Below, one piece after another: positions 43,462 through 52,095 of a DNA stretch of 64,000 nucleotides (position 1 is the stretch's first letter; every line of letters starts with the position of its first letter). This stretch comes from UBA4742 sp963734965 (GTDB taxonomy: Bacteria > Actinomycetota > Acidimicrobiia > Acidimicrobiales > Acidimicrobilacustridaceae): contig CAVTJK010000003.1 of the NCBI GenBank assembly GCA_963734965.1, forward strand, positions 1,054,001 through 1,118,000. Direction: 5' to 3'. The notes under the pieces are model-generated. The model did no database searches, was not told the origin of the DNA, and saw only the letters and a list, made by a program, of their open reading frames with translations. Made by a program: the position numbers and the translations under genes.

Positions 43462-45776
43462 CGTGTTCCCATGGGCTCAGGCTCGCGGTCGACCTCACCC
43501 TGAGCGGCTGGAGACGAATCGGTCATGTCCACATCTTCGTCGGATTCGAGGTCCGACGCGTGACGGGACGGCGGAGCCGGGTCGAGATGGACCGTGTCGC
43601 TGATGCCGATGCGGGCGTGGAGGCGGCGCAACGGGGCCGGGGCCCACCAGTTGGCGTCGCCGGCCAGGCGCATGAAGGCGGGGACGAGGGTGCCTCGGAT
43701 CACGAAGGCGTCCATCAGCACGGCCAGGGCCAGACCGATCCCGAACAGCTTGATGAAGGCGACCTGCGACGTGGCAAAGGCGAGGAACACCACGCTGATC
43801 AGGACGGCGGCGGCCGTCACGATGCGACCGGTGCGCTCGAGGCCGACGGCGACCGACTCGATGTTCGAATGGCCCGCATCGTGTTCCTCTTTGATGCGGG
43901 ACAGGAGGAACACCTCGTAGTCCATCGACAAGCCGAAGGCGACGCAGAACATCAGGATCGGTGTGGCGGCGTTGATGGTGCCGGTCGGGGTGAAGCCGAG
44001 CACGCCGGAGAGGTGCCCGTCCTGGAAGATCCACACCATCGCCCCGAAGGTGGCCGTGAGGCTGAGCACGTTGAGCACCAACGCCTTGATGGGCACGACG
44101 ACGCTGCCGAACATCAGGAACAGCAGGATGAAGGTCGTGACGGCGATGATGGCGAGCGCCAGCGGCAACCGCGAGTAGATGGCGTCGTTGGTGTCGACCC
44201 GAGCGGCGGCGGTCCCGCCGACCTTGACCTCGAACGGAGCCGGCGTGGCGCGCAGGTCGTCGACCAATCGGGACCCGGCCTTCGACTCCGGCTCGACCGA
44301 GGGCACGACCGACAGCCAGGTGGCACCGGCACCGCCGAATCGAGCGGTGGCCGGACCAGGCCCCTGGACCTTGGCCCCCTTCAGGTAGATCCCGGTGCGG
44401 GCGTCGACCCGGGCGACACCGGGCAGGTGCGACAGGGTGACGGCGTAGCGGTCGATGGCGGCCGTCTCGACCGCGCCGGTGCCGGCCGCGGCCGTCGTGG
44501 CGGCGACGACGGGCAGGGCGTTGACCTCACCGGTGGTGAACTGCTCCCGGATCACGTCGCTGACCTGACGGCTCGATGCCGAGGTGGGCAGGACCCGATC
44601 GTCGGATTGGCCGAGCGTGATCCGCAGGAAGGGGGTGCCCAGCACCAGCAGCAGGGCGATGGCGGCGGTGGCGATCGGGATGGGGTGGCGCATGACGAGG
44701 GTGGCGATGCGGTGCCAGAGGCCCTGCTCGACCGGCTTGGGCGCCCGACGGCGGACGGCCAACGCGTCGACCTTGTCGCCCAGTCCGCCGAGCATGGCTG
44801 GCAACACGACGACCGACACCAGGCCGGCGATGATGCCGACGGCCACGCCCGCGTAGGCGAACGACCGCAGGAAGGCGATCGGGAAGACGAGCAGCACGCA
44901 CAGCGAGACGGCGACGGTGAAGGCGCTGAAGGCGACGGTGCGCCCGGCGGACTGCACGGTGCGCGCCACGGCGTCGTCGGACGAGAACCCGGCGGCACGC
45001 TCCTCACGGAACCGCGACACGACGAAGAGGCTGTAGTCGATGGCCAACCCGAGCCCCAGAGCGGTGGTGAGGTTGAGGGCGAAGATCGACACCTGCGTGA
45101 GCTCGGTCATGAGCTTGAGGACGGTGAAGGTCCCAACGATCGAGATGGCGCCGACGGCGAGGGGCAACAGCGCAGCGACGAGGCCGCGGAAGATGAAGAG
45201 CAACAGCAGCAGGGTGATCGGCAGGGCGATCATCTCGGCCACCTGCAGGTCGTGCTCGGTCGTCGTGCCGATCTGACGGAACACCTCGGACAGACCGCCG
45301 ACCCGCACCGACAGGCCCTCGAAGGTACGGGCGTAGGCGGGCTGGATCTGCTTGATCCGCGCCGTCACCTCGTCGCTCGTGCCCGTGAGGCGGGCGACGA
45401 CCAGGGCCTGGTGGCCGTCGCGGCTGCGCAGGGGAGCGGCGTGGTCCAGGCTCCAGTACGACGCGACGTCGGCGACACCGGCCTCGGCGGCCAGCTTGGC
45501 CGTGAGGGCCTGGCCGGCGGCGACGACCGACGGATCGTCCACCTTGTTCGAGCCGGCGTCGACCAGGAGCACGAGGTTCGGCGATCCCGTGTGGAACTGG
45601 TCGTCGAGCAGGCGCTGAGCCTGCGACGAGTCCGACGCCGGGTTGTCGAATCCCCCAGACGAGAGGCGGCTGGCGGCGTTGCCGCCGTAGACGGCCGCGG
45701 CCACGAACAGGACGAGCGAGCCGATGAGGATGGCCCGCCGGCGGCGGATGGTGAACGAGGCGAGGCGAGCGAGCAT
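43458..45776 (-). CDS. MMPL-family RND exporter
   Basis: About 772-residue inner-membrane transporter of the MMPL type (lipid or drug export). Two halves each with a large periplasmic loop and a block of six transmembrane helices. Signature segments are ALGLGLAIDYSLFVVSRFRE and CVAFGLSMDYEVFLLSRIKE (the GxxxDY proton-relay motifs). ATG 45776 with AGGGG upstream is used; an upstream GTG at 45803 is possible and would be almost leaderless. Translationally coupled to a TetR regulator. Substrate unknown. Confidence 0.93.
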   Translation of the reverse strand: MLARLASFTIRRRRAILIGSLVLFVAAAVYGGNAASRLSSGGFDNPASDSSQAQRLLDDQFHTGSPNLVLLVDAGSNKVDDPSVVAAGQALTAKLAAEAGVADVASYWSLDHAAPLRSRDGHQALVVARLTGTSDEVTARIKQIQPAYARTFEGLSVRVGGLSEVFRQIGTTTEHDLQVAEMIALPITLLLLLFIFRGLVAALLPLAVGAISIVGTFTVLKLMTELTQVSIFALNLTTALGLGLAIDYSLFVVSRFREERAAGFSSDDAVARTVQSAGRTVAFSAFTVAVSLCVLLVFPIAFLRSFAYAGVAVGIIAGLVSVVVLPAMLGGLGDKVDALAVRRRAPKPVEQGLWHRIATLVMRHPIPIATAAIALLLVLGTPFLRITLGQSDDRVLPTSASSRQVSDVIREQFTTGEVNALPVVAATTAAAGTGAVETAAIDRYAVTLSHLPGVARVDARTGIYLKGAKVQGPGPATARFGGAGATWLSVVPSVEPESKAGSRLVDDLRATPAPFEVKVGGTAAARVDTNDAIYSRLPLALAIIAVTTFILLFLMFGSVVVPIKALVLNVLSLTATFGAMVWIFQDGHLSGVLGFTPTGTINAATPILMFCVAFGLSMDYEVFLLSRIKEEHDAGHSNIESVAVGLERTGRIVTAAAVLISVVFLAFATSQVAFIKLFGIGLALAVLMDAFVIRGTLVPAFMRLAGDANWWAPAPLRRLHARIGISDTVHLDPAPPSRHASDLESDEDVDMTDSSPAAQGEVDREPEPMGTR

Positions 45777-45803
45777 GGCGGCGGTTCCCCTGAGTAGCGA
45801 CAC

Positions 45804-45830
45804 TAACGTAACGTCGTAAACCTAACGTCG
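45804..45830. promoter_or_regulatory. TAACGT repeats, putative TetR operator of the MMPL-tetR operon
   Basis: TAACGTCG occurs at 45809-45816 and 45823-45830 (14-bp period), with another overlapping TAACGT at 45804-45809. The block lies directly upstream of the MMPL gene. Confidence 0.4.
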
Positions 45831-45937
45831 CTATCTGACCGCGATCGGGTCCTGCCGTCTACATGACGTTGGTCACCCGCCCGCCCGGCCCCGGCCCGTT
45901 CGTCGATGACCCGACGCCATCCGACGCCTGGCAAAAC

Positions 45938-45990
45938 CCATCACGGCGGCAGATGACCACCTGGGAGGTGGAGATCTGCCGCCGCGATGG
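45938..45990 (-). terminator. Intrinsic terminator, 53-nt hairpin followed by TTTT
   Basis: On the minus strand the arms (22 paired bases: 5 + 11 + 6, with a C/A mismatch and a GA/AG internal step) close on a 3-nt loop. They are followed by GGGTTTTGCC. It lies 21 bp after the stop of the VOC gene, in the correct orientation for a factor-independent terminator. Confidence 0.8.
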
Positions 45991-46010
45991 CGGGGGGTCC
46001 GCAGGCCGGG

Positions 46011-46775
46011 TCAGGTGGACTGGAGGCGGAAGGGGGCGCCGGTGGGATCGGCGGCCGAGGCGAGTCGTCCGTTCGGTGAGTCCTCGGCCGGCGCCAGGAT
46101 CGAGCCGCCGAGCTCGACCACCCGGGCGAGGGAGGCGTCGGCGTCGGCCACGTGGAAGTACACCTGCCAGTGAGCGGGGACGCCCTCGGGCAACAGGGCG
46201 GTGGCGTCCATGACCCCGGCGCGGGGCTCGCCGTCGACCAGCAGGGCGGTGTATCGGAACTCGGGCGTGTCGCTCATCACGTCGAGGTCGCACCCGAAGA
46301 CGTCTTGGTAGAAACCGACGGCGCCGTCGTAGTCGCGGCTGAGCACCTCGAACCAGGCGGGTGCACCGACCTCACCCAAGAGCTCGAAGCCCTTGTGGTC
46401 GCCCGGCTGCCACATCCCGATCGGCGCGCCTCCATCGGTGACGACCGCCATGGTGCCGAGCGCCATGACGTCCATGGCGGGCACGATGACCGCGCCGCCG
46501 TGGGCCATGGCGTCGTCGACGCTCACCTTGGCATCGGTGACCGCGAGGTAGACCGACCACGCGTCGGGGGTGGCTTGTGCACCGTCGTTCCTCATGGCGC
46601 CGGCCACCTTGTGGCCGTCCTTCGAGAAGGTGATGTACCCGCCGTAGTCCTCGCCCGCGTTCTCGGCCTCCCAGCCGAACAGCTCGCCGTAGAACGCGTG
46701 GCTCCGGTCGGGATCCGACGTGAACAGATCGATCCAGCACGGGGCGCCGATCGGAATCGAGTCAATCACAGCCAT
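46011..46775 (-). CDS. VOC / glyoxalase-like protein (two domains)
   Basis: 254-residue protein with two vicinal-oxygen-chelate domains: IGAPCWIDLFTSDPDRSHAF and, in the second half, APAWFEVLSRDYDGAVGFYQ, each with DPTG-like ends (SAADPTGAPFRL). Homologues are often annotated as hydroxylase or CFP-30B-like proteins. Metal ligands are incomplete by eye, so catalysis is uncertain. Followed by a strong terminator. Confidence 0.87.
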   Translation of the reverse strand: MAVIDSIPIGAPCWIDLFTSDPDRSHAFYGELFGWEAENAGEDYGGYITFSKDGHKVAGAMRNDGAQATPDAWSVYLAVTDAKVSVDDAMAHGGAVIVPAMDVMALGTMAVVTDGGAPIGMWQPGDHKGFELLGEVGAPAWFEVLSRDYDGAVGFYQDVFGCDLDVMSDTPEFRYTALLVDGEPRAGVMDATALLPEGVPAHWQVYFHVADADASLARVVELGGSILAPAEDSPNGRLASAADPTGAPFRLQST

Positions 46776-46960
46776 GAGCTTCTCCTCGAGGTGCGGTGGG
46801 GTGCTGATGAGTGAGACCGAGCGGTGAACCGGAAGTCATCGGTCGACGAATCGCCCGGCGTCGGTGTCCACCAGCATGATCGCGCCCGGCCCGCCGTGGG
46901 TCCCGAGCCACGACCGAGCGTGGGGCGGGGCCTCCGGCGCCGCCACCTGGGTCTCGGCAC

Positions 46961-46966
46961 TAGCTT
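46961..46966 (+). promoter_or_regulatory. -10 box TAGCTT of the MarR gene
   Basis: TAGCTT with CTAGCTTG...CATCG context, partly resembling the left half of the operator at 47492. It may reflect weak autorepression of the MarR gene at 46999. Confidence 0.3.
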
Positions 46967-46998
46967 GAGCATCGTGAGGACGAGGTTGGTGGGAACCG

Positions 46999-47457
46999 AT
47001 GGGTGACCCGACGGTTCCTCCTGCGGTCTACGGCACGCGGATGGTCGTGTCGCTGTACCGGGAGTTCGCCCAGGTGGCGCGGGGCGGCGACCTGAGCATG
47101 GCCCAGTACCGAACGTTGCTCTACCTGATCAACGGCCCGCGGCGAGCGGGCGAGCTGGCGGCGGCCAACGCCGTGACCAAGCCGACGGTGTCGGCCATGA
47201 TCAACGGCCTGCGCGACCAGGGTTGGGTGGCCGACGTCATCGACGACACCGACGGCCGCGTGACCAAGATCGTGCTCACGCCCGCCGGCATCGAGCGGGT
47301 CGAGCAGTTCGAAGCGGCGCTGGCCGAACGGCTCGAGGCATCGATGCCCAGCCTGAGCGCGGCCGAGCGCGACGGTGCGCTGGCCATCCTCTACGAGTCG
47401 CACCATCAGACGACCGAGGAGCGGTTGGCCAACGTGTTCGGTCAGCCACCGGTCTGA
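46999..47457 (+). CDS. MarR-family transcriptional regulator
   Basis: 152-residue winged-helix protein: LSMAQYRTLLYLINGPRRAG, ANAVTKPTVSAMINGLRDQG is the recognition helix and VIDDTDGRVTKIVLT the wing. It stands directly upstream of a perfect 14-bp palindrome (47492-47522) and the D-aminoacylase-dioxygenase operon, so it very likely controls that operon. Confidence 0.92.
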   Translation: MGDPTVPPAVYGTRMVVSLYREFAQVARGGDLSMAQYRTLLYLINGPRRAGELAAANAVTKPTVSAMINGLRDQGWVADVIDDTDGRVTKIVLTPAGIERVEQFEAALAERLEASMPSLSAAERDGALAILYESHHQTTEERLANVFGQPPV

Positions 47458-47470
47458 TCGCCGTCACGGG

Positions 47471-47500
47471 TTGAAGTCGACGTTGGCCCCGCCCTAGTTT
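47471..47500 (+). promoter_or_regulatory. Promoter of D-aminoacylase operon (TTGAAG-18-TAGTTT)
   Basis: -35 TTGAAG (47471-47476) and -10 TAGTTT (47495-47500) with an 18-bp spacer. The -10 lies inside the palindromic operator, so a bound repressor would exclude RNA polymerase. Confidence 0.5.
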
Positions 47501-47522
47501 GGTTCATCGAACCAAACTAGGG
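47492..47522. promoter_or_regulatory. Perfect 14-bp palindrome, MarR operator
   Basis: CCCTAGTTTGGTTC (47492-47505) and GAACCAAACTAGGG (47509-47522) pair fully with ATC between. It covers the -10 box and ends in the GGGAGAG ribosome-binding site of the gene at 47532. Confidence 0.8.
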
Positions 47523-47531
47523 AGAGAGCTC

Positions 47532-49244
47532 ATGGCTCACGATCTGGTCATTCGGGGGGGAACCGTCTTCGACGGGCTCGGCCACGAGCCGATCGAAGCC
47601 GATGTCGCCGTGGACAGCGAGATGATCGTCGCCGTCGGCGTCGTCAACGACCGGGGGATCGACGAGATCGACGCTCGCGGGTTGATGGTGACCCCCGGCT
47701 TCGTGGACATCCACACCCACTACGACGGGCAGGCCACCTGGGACTCGAGCGCGGCGCCGTCGAGCTGGCACGGCGTCACCACGGCGGTCATGGGCAACTG
47801 CGGGGTCGGGTTCGCTCCGGTCCGCGCCCAGGATCACGATCGGCTCATCGAGCTCATGGAGGGAGTCGAGGACATACCCGGCGCCGCCCTGCACGAAGGC
47901 CTCGACTGGTCTTGGGAGAGCTTCCCCGAGTACCTCGATGCCGTCGCCCGCCGTCCTCACGACATCGATCTGGGCGCCCAGGTGCCGCACGGCGCGCTTC
48001 GGTTGTACGTGATGGGCGAGCGTGGCGCCCGCCTCGAGCCCGCGACCGACGAGGACGCGGCGGTCATGCGACGGCTCACGACCGAGGCCTTGCAGGCCGG
48101 CGCCCTCGGGTTCACGACGTCGCGCACGCGCAACCATCGCACCGCGACCGGCGATCCCACGCCGTCCTTGCGCGCCACCGAGTCCGAGCTGTGCGCCATC
48201 GCCGAAGGTGTGGCCGACGCCGGCCACGGCGTGATCGAGCTGATCTCGGACTTCGCGCCCGACGTCGACAGCGAGTTCGAGCTCGTACGCCACATGATGG
48301 AGGCCTCGCGGAGCCCGCTCAGCCTCTCGTTGGGCCAGAGCCACCGCCATCCCGAGGCCTGGCGCACCGTGCTCGACCTGGTCGAGGGAGCGGCGGCGGA
48401 GGGCTACCCGATCCGGGCCCAGGTTGCGCCGCGGCCCATCGGTGTCCTGCTCGGGCTCCAGGCGACCATGAACCCGTTCTCGGGCCATCCGATGTACCGG
48501 TCGATCGCCGATCAGCCGTTGGCCGAGCAGGTTCGGGTGATGAGCGATCCCGAGTTCCGCCGCCAGTTCCTCGACGCGACCGCGGCCGATGCGGCCTCGG
48601 GCCGCCGCCGTCCCGACTACGAGCGGATCTTCCCGCTGGGCGACCCGCCCGTGTACGAGCCGCGTCGGGAGACGAGCCTGGCGTCGGTGGCGACCGCGAC
48701 CGGCGTCACCGCTGACGAGGTGGCCTACGACCTGCTGCTGGCCGAGGGCGGACGCAACTTCTTGTTCGCTCCGTTCTCGAACTACGCCGAGTTCGATCTC
48801 GAAGCGTGTCGCGAGATGCTCTGCCACCCCGATTCGGTGATCGGGCTCAGCGACGGTGGCGCCCACGTCGGCACCATCGCCGATGCCAGCTTCCCCACCT
48901 TCGCGTTGAGCCACTGGGGTCGCGATCGCGACCACGGGCGGCTCGACCTGGCCTGGCTGGTCGAACAGCAGACCAGCCGCACGGCACGCACCGTCGGACT
49001 GCACGACCGAGGTGTCGTGGCTCCGGGCTGGCGTGGCGACCTCAACGTGATCGACTTCGACCGACTGGCGTGCGATCGGCCGACCATGGCCTACGACCTG
49101 CCCAGTGGGGGCAAGCGGCTCTTGCAGAAGGCGACCGGCTATGTCGCCACGATCGTCGCGGGCCAGACCATCGCACGCGGCGGCGAGCCGACCGGCGCCC
49201 TGCCCGGCCGCTTGGTCCGCGGCCCCCAACCTGCCCCTCGTTGA
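47532..49244 (+). CDS. N-acyl-D-amino acid deacylase / amidohydrolase-family protein
   Basis: 570-residue TIM-barrel hydrolase. ARGLMVTPGFVDIHTHYDGQ carries the HxHxD metal pair, followed by WHGVTTAVMGNCGVGFAPVR (Cys/metal region of D-aminoacylases), and near the C-terminus VIGLSDGGAHVGTIADASF with the catalytic Asp. It should hydrolyse an N-acyl-D-amino acid or a related amide/lactam. ATG with GGGAGAG; first gene of the MarR-controlled operon. Confidence 0.9.
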   Translation: MAHDLVIRGGTVFDGLGHEPIEADVAVDSEMIVAVGVVNDRGIDEIDARGLMVTPGFVDIHTHYDGQATWDSSAAPSSWHGVTTAVMGNCGVGFAPVRAQDHDRLIELMEGVEDIPGAALHEGLDWSWESFPEYLDAVARRPHDIDLGAQVPHGALRLYVMGERGARLEPATDEDAAVMRRLTTEALQAGALGFTTSRTRNHRTATGDPTPSLRATESELCAIAEGVADAGHGVIELISDFAPDVDSEFELVRHMMEASRSPLSLSLGQSHRHPEAWRTVLDLVEGAAAEGYPIRAQVAPRPIGVLLGLQATMNPFSGHPMYRSIADQPLAEQVRVMSDPEFRRQFLDATAADAASGRRRPDYERIFPLGDPPVYEPRRETSLASVATATGVTADEVAYDLLLAEGGRNFLFAPFSNYAEFDLEACREMLCHPDSVIGLSDGGAHVGTIADASFPTFALSHWGRDRDHGRLDLAWLVEQQTSRTARTVGLHDRGVVAPGWRGDLNVIDFDRLACDRPTMAYDLPSGGKRLLQKATGYVATIVAGQTIARGGEPTGALPGRLVRGPQPAPR

Positions 49245-49264
49245 GCCTCATCAGGAGACCTCGC

Positions 49265-50317
49265 ATGGAACTGCTCGAGCTCGAACCGGCGGCCGAATGG
49301 CGCGCCGCTGACGTAGCCGATCCTGCTCGTTGGACGTTGGAGCTCACGCCGAGCGATCACGTCGAGCTCGATGCCGCCCTCGGGCTGGCCAAGTCGGTGA
49401 GCGACGACCCGCTGCAACTCCGGCGCGAGCACTTCCCGCTCGAAAGCCTCGGGGTACGGCTGGCGGAGGCCGTGCACGAACTGCTCGATGGACGAGGGTT
49501 CGTGCGCATCGGCGCCCTCGACGTCGATCGCTACAGCGACGAGGACCTCACCCTCCTGTACTGGGGCATCGGGCTGCACCTCGGGGAGCCGTGGCCGCAG
49601 AACAAGTACGGTCACGTGCTCGGCGATGTCACCGATCAAGGCAAGAAGCCCGATGACCCGACGGCGCGGGGCAACGAGCTCGGCCTCATCGCCCTCGACT
49701 ACCACACCGACGGGTCCGATCTGGTCGGGCTCCTGTGCCTGCGCCCGGCGGCGAGCGGCGGGCTCTCGTGTGTGGCCAATGCCGTCGCCATCCACAACCA
49801 GCTGGTCCGCGACCGTCCGGATCTGGCCGCCGCGTTGTACGAAGACCTCCCCTACGACTTCCGCGGCGAGCAGAGCGAGGGGTCCCGGCCCTTCTACTCG
49901 GCGCCGGCGTTCACCGAACACCACGGCCGGTTGTTCGTGAAGTTCATCCCGGCCTACATCATGGCGTCGCAGCGCCACGCCGAAGCGCCCCGTCTGTCCG
50001 CGACGGCCAAGGAGGCCATCGCCGCGGTGGTCGACATGGCCAACCACCCCGACTTCAACGTCTACATGGATCTGCGTCCCGGCGAGATGCAGTTCATCTA
50101 CAACTACCACGTGCTCCATGGCCGCACGGCCTACGAGGACGACCCTGCCCGTGGGGCCAAGCGTCACCTGAAGCGGCTCTGGCTGGCGACCCATGCCCTC
50201 ACCGACCGCCCCGATCGCTTCCAGGCGCGCAGCGTCGGCCATTGGGCCGCCAACCGGTCGGTCAGCACCCTCACCCCCGTCGATCGGGCGCCAGCATCCG
50301 AGGTGACGCGTCCCTAG
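49265..50317 (+). CDS. TauD/TfdA-family 2OG-Fe(II) dioxygenase
   Basis: 350-residue clavaminate-synthase-like dioxygenase. The iron ligands are His and Asp in LDYHTDGSDLVGLL and the distal His in FIYNYHVLHGRTAYED; a 2-oxoglutarate-binding Arg follows (KRLWLATHA region). AGGAGA precedes ATG 49265 and the gap to the hydrolase is 20 bp, so one operon. The pair probably degrades an acylated or hydroxylated substrate: hydrolysis, then oxidation (order inferred). 4-bp overlap with the convergent GH13 gene. Confidence 0.88.
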   Translation: MELLELEPAAEWRAADVADPARWTLELTPSDHVELDAALGLAKSVSDDPLQLRREHFPLESLGVRLAEAVHELLDGRGFVRIGALDVDRYSDEDLTLLYWGIGLHLGEPWPQNKYGHVLGDVTDQGKKPDDPTARGNELGLIALDYHTDGSDLVGLLCLRPAASGGLSCVANAVAIHNQLVRDRPDLAAALYEDLPYDFRGEQSEGSRPFYSAPAFTEHHGRLFVKFIPAYIMASQRHAEAPRLSATAKEAIAAVVDMANHPDFNVYMDLRPGEMQFIYNYHVLHGRTAYEDDPARGAKRHLKRLWLATHALTDRPDRFQARSVGHWAANRSVSTLTPVDRAPASEVTRP

Positions 50318-51639
50318 GCCTCCTCGAAGATCAGCCAGCCGTGTGCGGGCACGGTGGCGTGGCCCCCATCGTCGGCGACGCCATCGCCGGCCAGGATCGC
50401 GCCGACCGGACCGGGCACCTCGACGCGCGAGTCACCGATGTTGAGCACCACCCCGACGCGGTGGTCATCGTGGTGGCTCGAGTAGGCCATCACCTGGTTC
50501 GTCAGCGCCGTCACCTCGGTCGCCGCGTGGGTGAGCCAGGCATGGCGCCGACGGAGCCCGATCAGATCCTGGTGGAGTCGGTAGGTCGGCCGACCCTCGG
50601 CCGCCAGTCCTGCGGGCTCGGCCGGGAAGGCCGGACGGATGGCGTCGTCGCCGCCCGGTCGCTCCTCTTTGAGACCGCGGAAGGCCTGTTCGTCACCCGA
50701 GTAGATCGACGGGATCCCGCCGACGGTGAACAGCACGACCAGCGCGTGAGCCAGGTGTCGCTCATCGTCGAGTCGCGTGGCGATGCGGGTCACGTCGTGG
50801 TTGCCGACGAAGGTCAGGGGCACGAAGGTCTCGAGCCAGCCGTTGTGACGACCGAGGGCGTAGGCCAACTCGAAGAGGTTGCCGTCGTTCAGCGAGCTCC
50901 AGATCGCCTTCCACAGCTCGTACTGGGTCAGCGAGTCGAAGCCGGTCTCGGCCACGATGGCGGCGTAGTCACCGTGGATGACCTCGCCGACGATCCAGGC
51001 GTCGGGATGATCGGCGCGCACCCGGTCGAGCACTTCGCGCCAGAACGACCGCGGCACGGCGTAGGCGGCATCCAACCGCCAGCCGTCGACGCCTCGGTCG
51101 AGCCAGTGGCTCATCACCTCGACGACGTAGTCGGCCACCTCGGGATGGCGGTGGTTCAGCGCGACGAGGTTCTCGTGCCCTTCGAAGGTGGCGAAGGCGG
51201 GTGGATCGGCATCGGGCTGACGGCGGAACCAGTCGGCCGATGGCGACGCGTCACCGCGAGCGACCACGTCGGCCAGACGCGCGAAGTGGCGCCCGACGTG
51301 GTTGAACACGCCGTCGAGCAGCAGGCGCAGGCCGCGCTGCTTCAGCGCCCCGACGAGGTGGTCGAAGTCGTCGTCGTCGCCCAGGCGCGGGTCGATCGCG
51401 AAGTGGTCGATCGTGTCGTAGCCATGGGCCTCGGAGGCGAAGATCGGTCCGAGCGCCAGACCGGAACAACCCAGTTCGACGGCGTAGTCGAGCCAGGCTT
51501 CGAGGTGGGGCAGCCGGTGGGTCACCTCGGCCCGGGTGGCCTCGGGCTCGGCGCCGGTGAAGCCGATCGGATAGACGTGCCACCAGATGGCGTGCTCGGT
51601 CCAGGGCGCTCTCGTCACCGCTCTCCGAGCGTCCTCCAT
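50314..51639 (-). CDS. GH13 family glycoside hydrolase (alpha-amylase type)
   Basis: 441-residue alpha-glucan-acting enzyme. Motif I is LRLLLDGVFNHVGRHF, motif II GVDGWRLDAAYAVPRSF (nucleophile Asp), the acid/base Glu is in AWIVGEVIHGDY and FVGNHDVTRIA is motif IV. No signal peptide, so it acts in the cytoplasm, perhaps on maltodextrin or trehalose-related glucans. Intact, with a typical single-domain length plus a small C-terminal beta-domain. Confidence 0.93.
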   Translation of the reverse strand: MEDARRAVTRAPWTEHAIWWHVYPIGFTGAEPEATRAEVTHRLPHLEAWLDYAVELGCSGLALGPIFASEAHGYDTIDHFAIDPRLGDDDDFDHLVGALKQRGLRLLLDGVFNHVGRHFARLADVVARGDASPSADWFRRQPDADPPAFATFEGHENLVALNHRHPEVADYVVEVMSHWLDRGVDGWRLDAAYAVPRSFWREVLDRVRADHPDAWIVGEVIHGDYAAIVAETGFDSLTQYELWKAIWSSLNDGNLFELAYALGRHNGWLETFVPLTFVGNHDVTRIATRLDDERHLAHALVVLFTVGGIPSIYSGDEQAFRGLKEERPGGDDAIRPAFPAEPAGLAAEGRPTYRLHQDLIGLRRRHAWLTHAATEVTALTNQVMAYSSHHDDHRVGVVLNIGDSRVEVPGPVGAILAGDGVADDGGHATVPAHGWLIFEEA

Positions 51640-51675
51640 GCTCGAAACCCTAGGTGGGTGGTGCCGCGACCCGGA

Positions 51676-52062
51676 TCAGGCGTCGTCGAGGCGTTGGCGG
51701 AGCGTCGCCGCCAGGCGCTTGGGCGCGACCAGCAGGTAGGCGTCGGTCATCAACTCGTCGACCTCGTCCCAGTCGACCGAGCCACGGTCGAGGTAGAGCC
51801 CGATCCAGCCGTGGTGCGCCATGTACTTGGGGAGGAAGTAGCGGTCGGGCTCCGCGGCGGCCCGGGCCGAGTTCTCGCCGGGTCCGGCCTTGCACTCCAC
51901 CGACAGTCGCCCATCGCCGTGATGGTCATCGAGGTGGTACGCGAACTTCTTGCCCCGGACCTCGAAGGTCCAGTGCTGACCCTCGCGGATGTCGACCTCG
52001 GGGAAGATCGCACAGATCTTCGCCATTCGGGCCCGCTGCGGGCCGGCCGCCGGCACGGTCAC
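51676..52062 (-). CDS. YjbR/MmcQ-like protein
   Basis: 128-residue CyaY-like fold protein. FEVRGKKFAYHLDDHHGDGR, ECKAGPGENSARAAAEPDRY and KYMAHHGWIGLYLDRGSVDW are the family pattern. GTG 52062 gives the usual length; ATG 52026 is the alternative. DNA-binding role proposed for the family; not testable here. Confidence 0.88.
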   Translation of the reverse strand: MTVPAAGPQRARMAKICAIFPEVDIREGQHWTFEVRGKKFAYHLDDHHGDGRLSVECKAGPGENSARAAAEPDRYFLPKYMAHHGWIGLYLDRGSVDWDEVDELMTDAYLLVAPKRLAATLRQRLDDA

Positions 52063-52095
52063 CGACTCAGGACGTCGCGCCCGGCTGGGAACATG

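Noticed and set aside
43308..45797. 829-codon plus-strand frame opposite the MMPL gene
   Set aside because: Low-complexity Gly/Asp/Arg/Gln-rich translation, exactly antisense to a well-supported transporter.
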